NCBI GenBank assembly: GCA_013396915.1
Contig: VWZL01001367.1
Coordinates: forward strand, 496,001-560,000
Direction: 5' to 3'
Length of the DNA: 64,000 nt
Source of the DNA: Stercorarius parasiticus
Taxonomy: Eukaryota; Chordata; Aves; Charadriiformes; Stercorariidae
In this document: positions 1 through 12,737 of the stretch, piece after piece
Position numbering within the stretch: the first letter of the stretch is position 1
How the letters are laid out: the number at the start of each line of letters is the position of its first letter
Notes under the pieces: generated by a model
What the model saw: only the letters and a program-made list of their open reading frames with translations
What the model was told of the DNA's origin: nothing
Database searches by the model: none
Program-made: the position numbers and the translations under genes

Positions 1-614
1 ATATTTCTATTTTTATTGTCATTGTGTCTTTTTACAAATTCCTAAGTACATGCAGAATAAATACATCCAATCCCCTGTAGAGTTTTTCAGTACAATAGAC
101 ATTTATGACAAGTAAATTGCCAAGAAAACATTTACAATGCATATAATTTTCATGTTAGATCAGACCTTTAAAATAGAAGTAATTTATTTTTAGAGTTTCA
201 CAGTTTTTACAGCAAAAGCTTGAGAAAAGAGTGTTTCCCTTCTGAGAAATAAAGCAATAAGATAATTGCAGGGCTGCTGTGAACCATTTGGCAAAAGCTG
301 CTCGCCATCTTTGAGATTATCCCTATGGTAGGTTTTACTTTTTCTCATAAACCTTCAAGCAGCTATTAGATGAATAATAAAGAATGAGCCTGGAGAAATA
401 CCCATAATTTGGCCATGAAGCCAAAAGAATATTAGTACGTTACTGGTTTACTCTCAGGACCTAATGGAAAGGCAGATTAACTGAAAAAGAAAATGACTGG
501 ATCGTGTCCTGTATGAATACAAAATGAATCTTAACCTGGACATCAATGAAGAATGGAAGACTTTTAGGGAATCAGTCTATTTCTTTTTTCATAATGTGGC
601 ATCCTCTTATTTTT

Positions 615-626
615 CTAGCTAGCTAG
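615..626. repeat. 12-bp perfect palindrome (CTAG repeated)
   Basis: CTAGCTAGCTAG is fully self-complementary. It is a short tandem of CTAG words. No function is evident. Confidence 0.8.
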
Positions 627-860
627 TTACAAGTCCAAAGAAAAGAAAATTTCAAAGATAGGAATAGCAGAATCATCTAGCTACATTGGTACTTTTGAAA
701 TATTTCCCCTTGAGTTTTCACTCAATGCAAGACCAGACGGTGAGAAATCTGGACAACTGCAGGCCACAGCAAGCAAGCAGAAGTACAGTCGGAATTATAC
801 AAGAATGGGAGTTGCACTTCGTGAACCAGGAAATTAAAAATAAACAAATAGCTATTAGCA

Positions 861-889
861 CTGGAAAGTGTGGATTTCACACTTTCCAG
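861..889. repeat. Perfect 12-bp inverted repeat with 5-nt loop
   Basis: CTGGAAAGTGTG at 861-872 and CACACTTTCCAG at 878-889 are exact reverse complements separated by GATTT. The stem does not extend cleanly outward, because bases 860 and 890 do not pair. As RNA this would be a stable 12-bp hairpin, too short for a typical microRNA precursor. As DNA it could extrude as a small cruciform. It overlaps short open frames on both strands that I do not consider genes. Confidence 0.9.
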
Positions 890-3733
890 CAGCGTATAAC
901 ATGTGTTGCTAGCTCCAGGAATTTGTGAGATTATGCTATATGCAGTAACCAGTTGCTCTTTCCAGGCCAAAGCAGGGCAGCAAAATTGATTAGGCAGAGA
1001 CGTCAGAAATGCCCTCAGCACCACGACAGCTTTTCAGCCACTCTACTGTAATATGGTCATCACAAATATTAAAAACTTTAGCAAATAAAGATACAAATGT
1101 TCAAGATGCCTATTCTACAGAGTTCAAATCTTTCACTGACACACCTGAAGACTGGAGGTAGAACTAAAGAGATCATGCATATTTATGAACAACTGCTTTT
1201 TATTGTGAGATGTAAATCTCACCACGCCTTTAATTTCAACTGCCGAGCCCAGTGACATTTCTAAATATGTCATTGAACACACTTAGCTATGCAGTCTTTT
1301 TATAAAATACTGAAATTTCTGAAGTATTAATCAACATACAGTCACCCCAGTTAAGAAAAAAGGGTACCTCTAAATTAGTCTTTAGTGTAATAAACTCATA
1401 ACTGAATTTAGCTTTCCATCCCAAACAGCAGCTCTGACGTCATGAAGACCGAATGCTGACTCTGATCTTCATCGTGGATTACATGGAAAAATATTGTGAC
1501 TTTTCAAACCCTTGGAGCTGCAAGCGGTTCAAAGCAGCAGTTTACTATATTCAGTGTTGTGGGTTACTGAAGGGTCCCCTATGAAAACACTTCTCTCTCC
1601 CTCCCCATACTTGATAGCCTAATCATAAATTTAACAAAAAACTACAGTAAATCACATTTCTGACATGTCAATGCAAGGATTTTTGTTTTGGCTGTTTCAG
1701 ACTGTAATCTGTCCAACGCTGCAGGATTTCTTTGAATTACTTTGTGCACATTTGAACCAATATATTTTAATCTCAGGATTTCACCCAGCAATTATGTAGA
1801 CTCCATGTCTGTTGTCACTTCTCCACCAATTTTATAAATCCAGTAAATTATATTAATCAGATTTTGGGTTTCAGTCTAAACTTAAGACATAGTATATGAA
1901 ATCAGAGTGTGTTGTAAAACAGGACACGGATTTACATGACAACTGGTATTAATCACAGATTATGACAAGTACGGGCTCTTGTGAGCTACACTTGCGTTGC
2001 AGAGAGCTCTCGAAGGAAACTTGTTAGTAATGTTTTGCGCTTAGTCCTTTTAAAATAAATTAAAAAATAATTTAAAATAATGCGTGCAGAAAAAAACAAC
2101 AAGAGAAAATAACTGGTGGGATTTCTAGTGAAATTGTAAAATGGTAACCTTCTCTGTGATTGCATTCACAGCCCCGCTAACCATTTCTAGTAGGTGCATT
2201 GACAAGAAAATTGTATGCTCTTGCACTGTGTAGGTAATACCAGACATGAACAAAGGTGCACCTCTGCACGTCTTGTCTTATGTGAAAAAGAAATTACTGT
2301 CAAAGTTTGTGAAGCTATTTAAAGTAAAAATGAAATTCTGCCGTAGGAGTCCTGTAATGACTATGTTTGCGTGGGTAAATGACAATGTTTATACAGTGTA
2401 CTAATATGTATGGCTTGACTCCTGACCCTCTGGATCACCATAATAATGCCATGTTACTCTTCCTGAAGATGCCAGAAAATGATATTTTAAGGAAAGTCAG
2501 CACAGCAAGCAGTGACTATCAGTCTAATCCAGAATTGCATTATATTCAGAAGAAAAGCAACAAAACATCATTACAATTCAACAAAATCTTATTTATAGAG
2601 TCTATACCTACACGAATGCTAAGATACTGGCATTTAGATTCTCTTGCATTCTAGGGTGCTTAACAGCATAAAGGCGTTATTGTGACACTATTATTTTATG
2701 CATCTGCATTGCTTATGTAATGAAGCAATGTGTTTCAAATGTCACATTATTATCTACATGTGAGAATCTGATTCAGGTCAAACCTAATCCTGCTCAAGAA
2801 GAGATGAAATAGTGAGGACGCTTTCTCAAACAGCCTCACATCTCTCGGGCAGCAGAGACCCGAGTCAAAGCAGCATTTACCCTGTGACCCATGACACTCC
2901 TTGCCCCTGCTCATGGCTCAGCAAGTTTTGGAAGAAAATATGCAGGTAGGGATGGGAATGCTGTTGAATAACCTTTCTATGCAGCGTCCTCCCACAAGGC
3001 TATATCCCTGGCGATGCTTGCTGTTCATCTCCATATTCCCAGAAGTTCCTGCATTGCAACCAAGATGCCCACAGAGCTTAATTTAGCTCAAAATACAGAT
3101 AAGGCATTTTCATTAAGTACTGGTTTTACTGTACCAGATAAAGGTATATCATCAGCAAATATCCTACAAAGCCACTAATAGGAAGCTTTCACTGATTTGA
3201 AAGAGAAGAAGGTAGAGTTAAGAATGAAGTTAGGTTAGCAACTTTGGCAGACAAATTCATTTTATCCAGGTTCCAAAAAATAATCAGGGTATACAAATAC
3301 TCTGATACAAATGCCCAGAAATGGAAAAGAGATTATAAATCAGATACGAACAAAAACAACACTAGATTCCTTCGGAACGCAGCAAGAATCGGTTCCATGC
3401 ACTATCTTCAGAAAGACCATCAAGCATCTATAAAATTGTCTGTAGATTTTCAATTGTAAACACAGAGGGTCCTGCCTACCAGTTGACCCAGATAATTCAG
3501 ATTTCCTCTGGGATTTTCTGCTGGGTCTAAACCATCCTTTATAGTCTCTTCTCAGGTTAGCAAGAGACCATTGCATCAGTATTAAAGGTGAAAAGGCCAC
3601 AGAGTGTGTGTTTTCAGACTTTTTAACAAAAATACTGAAAAATAGTAACAATAAATACAAATATATTTCTGTATATCATATATCTTAGTATATTTGATGT
3701 AGATACCAGTCAGACTACTTGCATTCATTAGCT

Positions 3734-3768
3734 AAAAAAACAAAAGCCAACCAAAAAACCAAAACCCA
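3734..3768. repeat. A/C-rich low-complexity tract
   Basis: A runs broken by C and CC (CCAACCAAAAAACCAAAACC). It is one of several similar tracts in the window. Confidence 0.8.
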
Positions 3769-6700
3769 GTAGAATTTTTTTTCCTATTTAGGATTTTTGT
3801 CTAATGTGTCTGGATAAGCCTTGGGAGGAAAATGAAAGCAAAAACTGTCTTTTTACGATGAGTATTCTTCCTTATGTGCCTGTGGAAGGCAAAGACCACT
3901 GTTTCCCATGACTACTGCGAAACTCGTATTGCACTAGAGATTTTAGACCATATAAGCAAGAATTATAACTTTCATCTTTTTTAAATGTGAAGCCTTTATT
4001 TTATTAATGCTTCCTCTACTGATGGGTATGGCTTATTTTGTGTTTTGAAATCTAGCTTGGTTTCACACTACAAATCAATAATAAATTCATATCTGAATTT
4101 ACAAATCTCCTTTGCTTAATGATTTCATTCCAGTTTCAAAATTAGGAAAGCCCCTTTTTTTTATCCATATGCATGTATTTTTCCTTTAAAATAATCCTTT
4201 TTTCTTTGCCTTCCTTCCCTTTAACATAAATTTTAAACCAGAAAAACTGAGAAATTAAATCTTTGCAGAAGGTGATAGTCTTTGCTATCCATCTTCCAAT
4301 TAAGACTAAACTCATGTTTTGACCCGTGTAGCCTTTTATAATGTACTTCTCTGTATTTATTCAGTGGAATTCAGGGCAGTAGCCACAGTACTTTTTTTCT
4401 CTCAAAAACCTGAGTCTCTCCTCTGTTTTTTATGCTTTTCTTCACTTGCCTGCTGCTTCCTAATCTTTCTGTCCCTGTGCTTGGACTCACTTAAAATAAA
4501 CCATTTTAATTAAAGTTTTCCACCTCAGTATTAAGCGAAAAGGGAAGAGGCAAAAAGTGATGCAAGTTGGGTAAAAATGCATTCATTACATTATATTACT
4601 GGAACCTGTGTTTCTATGCATCTGTGCTAAATCCATCTATCACATGCCAACTTTCAACTGGTCCAACCAAATCTCTTTTGCACTGTGGTTAGTTTTCTTT
4701 ACTGTGAAGAGCAGCTTTGTCTCGTCCTATTTGGTATATTTATTTCATCACTATTGTGCACTGAAGTAGTGGAAAAAAAAAAAAAGAGGTATCTGGAAAA
4801 AGTTGCTCTGAGTTCTTCAGAGTATTTGTCTTCTGACTATTCGAAAAGTGCAATTTTATAACCGTACCTCCCAATTGGCATAGCTTCGGATCCACTTCAC
4901 ATCAGCTTAAGGCAATGGACTTATTTTACCAGTGCTGAGCAAAATTTTGAATACCAGGTATGTGACACGACTCTATTACTTTTTAAATGGTCTGAGAATC
5001 TGATGCTTGGATACACAATAAGTGGGAAGAAAATTTTTTTTCTCATGTTAGGCTACCATGATTATTAAAAAACTTTTTTTCCTTATATCATAAGCAAATA
5101 TATGCGGCAATTCTTCATAAAGGTTTTCTTTTCCATAAAATTAGGTACCTCTAATGCCCACATGAGAATCAACATATTGTTTTGCCAACCATGGAAAGGA
5201 TGTAATTTCTAGTAGAAAATGCTTTTGATATAGCACTTCCACATTGCTATCGTTGCCACAGTATGTGTGAATACCAGAAGAATAATAGAAATAGGTGGGC
5301 TTGAAGGACATAAACAAAATCAATGGTAAAGGTGGGGTAAAAGTATTTTTTGAAGCTTGTTCGAAGGGTTTGCTTTTACACATATTGCAGTTTCATTTGC
5401 TGATAATTAGGTAATGGATATGAGTTGTTCCTATCTTTTCCCACGAGAGGAGTGGATTTAGAAATGCTCTCTGGTTTATAGGAGGATTGAGCTGACCACT
5501 CTATATTCCAGATAGCTCCACACATGATACAGATGTTCCTGTTCTCTTATATTACATACAGATACAGAAACACTTGCTCCCACCCTTAGCAACTTCACCT
5601 GTGTGGAAAGTGCAGGTTAGTAGGAGAAAAGCAGATGGTTTGTAATGAATTCCAGGTATAACAAGGACCTCTTAACCTGTGCAGGCAGAATAGTGACCAT
5701 AATGTAGTTACACATAATCCAAGAAAAATGGTTAGATTACAAAAAATGTTATTGGCCAGTGGAGTAGATGGTATTAGCATACCCAGCTGTACTCTCTGCG
5801 TGAAGATGGCATCCCTTTGCAGCCCAGTTGTTAAGGGCAGATGTTCTGTTAAGCACATTTCAATTAATCAACTTGATCTTCCAGTGAGACTAAGCAAGAA
5901 AGTTTTTCTGGCTTAATTTTTAGTAGAAAGAAGCCTACTTCTGCACTAATGAGTATCAGTGAATTAGCGTGTATCTACCTAGGATAGGATTCACTATTAA
6001 AAATCTGTCAAGAATATTTAATACGTATTGAAATAATGCAACTACATTCAAATAAATACATATTTCCAAAAGAAAGCAACTACTGAAAGAAAAGATCTTG
6101 GATAGACATTTTTCCGTGACTGGGGAAAGATGCAAACATTTTACTGAAGAAAAATATTTATTAAAAAGATGTGCATAAGGCATTTGAATAGTCTGCAAAG
6201 ATTATTAATAGGACTGAAAAAAGCTTATTTCAGGATTTCCACAAGGTGTCACAAAAATTTGGAACCAGGTTGTAAATCAAAGGAAAACACAGATGAATAA
6301 ATTCAGGAAATATGAAGCATGATGGTACATGGATAGAGTGCACTACCCACACTCCTTTTTGCAGCTCTGGCACAGAAGAAACTGTATACCTTAAGAAGAA
6401 CACTTTTCATGGTAGAGGAACGATAAAATTTAGCTTTGCACAAAACCATTGAGTCTTTCTGCAGAACTTCACTGATCTACTTTGACCAGTGTTTTCAACA
6501 ATGACTTTGAGGACTACAAAGTAGAAAATTTACATTTTAAAAAAATTTAATCCTTTTTTTCCTGACACCTCTCCATGATGAAAAAGGTGCCCACTATTTT
6601 CCTTGCTTTTTCAGCCCAGCTAGCAAAATCAGAGTAAACCCAACCAGCAAGCAAAACAAGGCAGAATAAAATAAGTATTCATTTCATTTAGATGAAGAGT

Positions 6701-9700
6701 TGCAATCAGAACTCAATTCTGGTGTCAAACATCATGTATCAAATTCTCACAGCAACCATTTGCCATAAACCATTTAATCCCTAAAAGTAGAAAACCAGCA
6801 TAATAGTGTCCAAGAGTGGCGGGGTGTGTTTGTTTTTTTTATTTTTAATTTATTAAGGGGACGTAGCAAAGAAATAATCTAGACACCATCCTAGCTGAAG
6901 TTTGGAAATCCGTACCAAACTCATATGCATCTGACGTTGAAATACAAAGGATGAAAGATGGTTACAGCTTTACTTGCTTACTATCAGTACTTCTCTATTT
7001 GCTACAGAAATATCCCTCGAAGAAACTTCTTGTATCCACAGGAGATCACAGACACACAAAGCGACCTTATAACATCTCCAGACTGATTTCCACATCTGAA
7101 CATTTTGAGTGGTATTAAGATGAACATTTGAATGCTGGTTGTCTGTGAGCCAACACTCAGCTCTTTTTTAGGGTACTTCATCAACACGAACAAGTCTTTA
7201 CTGGCCCAGGTAACACATCTGAACTCAAAATTATTCTCCCTGAAGGGCTCTTTACAGTGAATTGCAGGGACTGGATTTCCAAGGCTACCGATGACCGTAG
7301 CTCCAGGTAAAGTCAGCGCAAGTGCTCAACATAATTCTGAGAGAAAAAAAAAAAGCTCTAATTTCAGCCACCTTGAATGGAAGGGATTGGTAATTCAATC
7401 GCTACCCTTATAGAAGGAAACAGGTTTATGATCTGCACCATCCCTGCTGGCTTCTCTGTGGCATTATGAATTTTTCCCCTAGCGCATAGTTTTTGTTATA
7501 CACCTGGTCGGTAGCAGGGATCAGTATAGAGCTGATGATAATTTAAAGGATTTACGTAAAGGCTTCTGAAATGGTGAGTTTCAACAGAATCTGAATGGGA
7601 TGCCTTTAAAAGATTTCCAGCTACAATAATCCTTTCATGGTGAAGTAACGAGAGCAAGAAAAGAGATGAGGAGACAAGACAGAAAGAAGCAGATGTTGAA
7701 AAGATGAACAGTCAATATTAAAGCATTCTTCCAGGGTAAAGCAGCCGATGGAGACAGCCTATAGCTGTGCCAATCATGGCTTGGCTCACAGCACCGTACT
7801 GTGAGAAAATCAGCTGATCTTTTTTCTTTGTGACATTATTTAAGGTCCCTCTCTGGCTTTATTTCTTATTTTGAAAGAATTCTTGATAGATCACAATCGA
7901 AAGCTTATTTCTGACAAAGCTTCCATGGGAGTTTGTGCCCAGGCATGCTCAGAGGCCCCTCTGGCTATCCATCTGCATGTTAGCCAACAGAATACTTTTC
8001 AAAATCTGGCTTTGTGTTACCAGTTGTCAGTACAGATTGAATTCCAGAGGAAAAATTACTGGGAGAGAAATGTGCAGGCAGACATTCAGAAAACCAGAGG
8101 TTTTTTTTCATGATGTGGTTTCTTTACATTGCCCAAACATAGTAAAGCAGACAGTCTGTTCACAATGGGCAAACAGAGGATTGTCCTAATGCTTGAAAAC
8201 ACTGTACTCTACAAAGCTGTTAGATCTGTCTCCCATATGGGCAATGCCAGCACCTCATGCAGCAAAGGAAAAAGAAAGAAGCTTCTGAAACAAAGCAAAG
8301 CGAAGAAACCTTTGGCATGGCAGACAGATGTGAGTTCTGCTTTGACACTATAAAGTATATATTGCGGTGACACCAGTGTGATCTTTGCAACTCTGACTTT
8401 GTAATCTCTGCTTGTATATTCTGCCTGGAACAACAAAGCTTCTGTTTCAGCCTGAGCTGGTTTCAGCTGCATTTGGAACTATATTCTCAACCTTAATATG
8501 AATAATACTACTGCTTCAGATTTTGCAGATACTCCTCTTACTCACAAGAACATGACTGACATGTTAACTACCATCTGCAATACTGCACTGCTATTTCACT
8601 TAAACATCTACAGAAGTTGAATTTGTGACCTATGTATTTGTGACTGCTAAATTAGTGTGATATTTCTTAACCTTCACTTGATTCCCTCACACTTAATTTT
8701 GGTAATGAGAGTGCTCAATTTTATCACTCATTTAATAAGGCGGAGTCTGTTCTTAGTCCTTTGGTGGGTCATTTTGCCTCATAATATGTTGGTAGCACTA
8801 GGATTTCATGGCCAAACTAATGTCAGAAAGAATATTATATTGTACCATCTTACGGCATTACAGACTAGTAAAACATTCTGATATGTAAATGGCCAAATGC
8901 TTACTTTAAAAGGAGCTGGAGGTGGCCATCTGCAGCCACAGATATTTCTGTATGTTTAGGATATGCAAGTGTCATGCATTGAAAAGAGCCCAGTATCGTT
9001 GTCTTTCCACCTCTTGGCATTACAAAAATTTTACATTTCCATGAATGATGACTGACTGCAACTGTTCTGGCATTGACAGAAAGTGCTGCTATTGTAAGAT
9101 ATGCAAAATGCGGCTTCCAGCAGAGACCAACACGGCATGGTTCTCAAAAGCCTGGCCAGAAAGACTCTTTACAGTTATTTAACAGAACCGCTCTTATTGA
9201 GTACTGTGTTTTGAGCACAACTGTACAAACCCAGTCTTTACGAAGTCACAAAGACAATACCATTTTGAAGATACTTCAAGAGCTACGTTTTCCCTTCTGT
9301 GGTGCAGAGGTAAACCCACTAACTCCACTGAGGTCACCAGGAGCGTGCCAAGTGATTCACAAGTCTGACTGTTCACTCAGAGTTCTGCACAAACACCAAA
9401 TAAGTGGAAAACACAGTCTGCTTCTTCCCAATAGCTTATAGCCACAAGATAGATGCTGATGGCTGCATAAGTTTTCTCCAGTGTATGACTACAGGCAATC
9501 CTACAGAAATAACATATTCCTGGCTTTCAGTGGTCTGGATAAATGGGAATAAATACGCACATGACACAAGGAAATGGATCAATGATACAGCCTGGTTTTG
9601 CTTCACTGAATTTAGTAAGCATCAATTTAAAAATTATTTCCTAAAGAAATCATTCTTTGTGTTTCGTAACTTCAACGTTCCTTAAATTACATACCAGCTG

Positions 9701-11174
9701 ATCATTGCCTTTCTCCAGAAAACACTTCTGAGCCATTCATGTCATGAACTTGCTGACATGTGGAAGATACTTGACCTCAGCAAAGAGGGATATTTCAGAG
9801 TGTGCTGCGTGTTGTTTACTGACTGAGAGAAGCAGATGAGAATCAATGATAAAAATGTCTCTGATGGTAAATGAGTAAGAGTCTGATCATTGAACTTAAT
9901 GTCCTTTTTTGCTGATTTCAAATGGACATTGTCATCCATCAATGACACAAAACCCCCTGATTGTCAAAAGCAGGAGAGGCGTCATGTTCACAGTTCACCA
10001 ACGGCACACAACTACGTTCCTCTCAAAAAACCCGTGTGATTAACAAAATATACTGAGTGGAAAGATACATTCTAATTTTCCTGGTCACCAACCAGCAGCA
10101 TTTATAAAAATAAATATTTAAAGCAGTGATGTTTGGTAGCATGCTCTACCAGCCCATCCCTTTTACACTTTTCTTTCATTGCTGGTATTAATTTAGAGTT
10201 GTATTTTCAGCTCCAAGTAATCTATTTATGTGCATGCTCAACATCATCCAGTCACCATTTTTCTTCAATCTTTTACTGTACACGCCTTGAATGATTTGGA
10301 TGACTGTATGTACCTAATTCACATTTTTACCTTACGTATATCAGTTCTTCCTCCTTTTAAAGCTTCTTTGTTATGCTACATTAAAATGGGATATGATATT
10401 CTGATAAATCATTACAGTTCGTAGCAATTCAGCTATATAGAAATAGTTTTGTCATCTTTCATATCCTTGATGTTGCAATTCAGTTTCTAAGAAGCACAAG
10501 CACATATAAAGTTACCATACTTCTGCAGCATAACATACAGGGAACACATCTTCAATCTACCAACTAAGTAGTAGCGCAAGTTGCCTACAAAATTTTCCAT
10601 GCATCCCAGAGAGAAAAAACTCCTTCCTATCAGGATACAAGATACTAACCCCTCAGATAAGACTGCTCTTTTGAAGCAGAAATACCTCTTTTACATTTGA
10701 CTTCTCTCTCTTTCAGGTTTACATGCCCCTTGGAGGCAAGCTAGCAAATTACACAGGAAAATTTAAGTGATAAGTCAGTCATTTCTTATGCAAATATTAT
10801 GTTCTGCTTCAGGGTGTACCCTTAAGCTGCATCAGATATTTACCTCAGTTTTTGAAAGTATTCCTTCTGCTACACCAAAATGGTATGTCTTGTAGAAAGG
10901 AAATTATACTGAAGTTTGTGATAAAACAATCTGCAGGCATTTTAAAAGGCATTATTGCTAGAATTGGTGAAGAATACGCAATAAGATTTTGCTGCCTAGC
11001 AATTGTTTACTCATTTACAATTCATGTTGGGTCACTGAAAAATCACAGAGATAAAAGAAACCAAGGAATTTTGCTCCTCGGATTATATTAGGTCTACCAG
11101 TTATATAGTATATCTACCTGTTGGCAATATATTTGTTTAACCCTTTCTGACCCTATTCACATTTACTTTCCCAC

Positions 11175-11822
11175 TGCCCTGGTTTGAATGACAGAGGACT
11201 AATTTATCTTCTAACGCTTGGGAAAACTGCACTCTTAGAAGAGTCTAGCGTCTGAATTTGTGAAAATATTTACTTCATAGCCAGCTATGGGACGCGGGTT
11301 TCAAGGTCTCAGTGTTTTCAAGCCTTGCCAGGTGCAGGGATGAGGAGGAGTGAGACTTGGGCACTTGACCCAAGATGGACAACAGGATTGTTTCATACCA
11401 TGAACGTCACATTCAATATAAATTGGAAAGTTGGCTGAGAAGTTCTTTCTTCCTTGATGGCTGTGATCTTGAGAACTTCTTGCCCCAGTGCTGGATCCCT
11501 GAGGCCTTCCCTTCCTCCCAAAACTGTAGCACTCGCAGTGTCCGACATTCGCTGCCTACTGCTGGGAGTGCACAGCTTCCTACTGATATAATTGGCTGAG
11601 TGTAATCCTTGTATATTTTATATTGGTATTAGGATCAATATTGCTTCCTCAGTATTATTAATGTTAATTATTTAGTCTTATTCTATTAAATCTGTTTATA
11701 TTTCAGCCCTCTGGTTTCCTCGTTTTTTCCCAATTCCCCTTCCTGGGTGGGGAGGGGTCATCAAGTGATAGAATAATTGTCTAAATGACAATAAATTGTT
11801 GTGGGTTTCTCAAATCATAATG
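11175..11822 (+). mobile_element. Solo LTR A of an avian endogenous retrovirus (ERVL-like)
   Basis: This is a solitary long terminal repeat of about 648 bp. It opens with TG in TGCCCTGGTTTGAATG and ends at CAAATCATAATG, where the usual terminal CA appears to have decayed to TG. It is bracketed by a perfect 5-bp direct repeat, CCCAC, at 11170-11174 and 11823-11827, which is the target-site duplication. Inside, in plus-strand order, are a TATAAA promoter box at 11417-11422 and an ATTAAA polyadenylation signal at 11685-11690, which fixes the orientation. A 5-bp duplication fits class III (ERVL) integrases; class II elements usually leave 6 bp. No gag, pol or env remnant is seen on either side, so it is a recombination-derived solo LTR. 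The family assignment is from memory of avian LTR structure, not a search. The overlapping 74-codon open frame at 11375-11599 is not a gene. Confidence 0.82.
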
Positions 11823-12722
11823 CCCACCAACAGCCTTTGATCTTCATGATGTAAAGCAGTAAGAATTAATTCACTATCTCCTCATATTTCTTACTATAAC
11901 TTGCATGTTTTGTCCAATTAGCAATTGACACTTTTTCTTGACTACACATGAAAATTCGGGGAAAATATTCAAAATTACCTGATTCTTTTTAATTTCGTCA
12001 CTATACTCATAATTAATGCTGAGATCTCAATGTCAGCTCTTCTGAAATTACAATGATTTAGAATTTCTAAAGTGAAATGTTATGTTCCAATTTCAGATAC
12101 ACAGCCTTACCAGTCTTTTCCACATCAAAGCATTAAAAAGGTCTCAGGGACACAATTCTGAAGGGTACGAAAGAAAGCCCTAGCTATACAGGCTTCTCTT
12201 CCTAGAAAAATAACACTTTTGAATCAGGCGAGGGATACGCAAGAAACATTTTTAGATGCTGGAGTTTCATTATTCAACTGCTCAGATGTAGCCATTACCA
12301 TGACTGAAAATTTCAGCCTTTTTTGGCTTCCAGGCAAAAATTCAAGGTTACTTTAACATAGCTTTCCCTGTATTTGATAATACCTATTTTCTGCTAAGGA
12401 AAAATTAGTTTAGAACTTCTCCTGCCTCACATTGCAATTATTTTTTTCATCAGTTAGAGCAGCTGCCAATTTACCACACTTTGTGACCTGTATTAGCTTG
12501 GTTTAGAAGCCAATCTAACAGTAATAAGCCTTTGTGAGCAGGAAGAGCCTCGGTGTTCACTATTCAGTGGATGGAGAAAGACAATACCATCAACAGTCCT
12601 TTATCAGATAACAAATATGAACGCAGTTCTGACTCAATTCTATGAAAGCTATGAATGGATTAGTTCCCCCATAACATTTTACTTGAAAACTCTGTGAAAC
12701 AAATAAGGCATCATGTGCATTT

Positions 12723-12737
12723 AAAAAAAAAAAAAAA
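12723..12737. repeat. A15 homopolymer
   Basis: A run of 15 A with no retroposon body recognised upstream. It is followed by ATTATTTTATC. Confidence 0.85.

Larger units (their letters stand above)
1..11169. other. Unique AT-rich sequence, no gene seen
   Basis: Stops are frequent in all frames. The longest open frame is 122 codons (9073-9441, plus) with a phase-shifted overlap on the minus strand and no recognised domain. Short A or T runs recur. Apart from the hairpin at 861-889, the palindrome at 615-626 and the A/C tract at 3734-3768, I see no repeat family, RNA gene or regulatory signature worth naming. Confidence 0.7.

Noticed and set aside
861..889. MicroRNA precursor
   Set aside because: The 12-bp stem does not extend; a precursor needs about 22 or more paired bases per arm with flanking stem.
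9073..9441. 122-codon plus-strand open frame
   Set aside because: No recognisable family, a minus-strand frame overlaps it, and no gene-like context exists.
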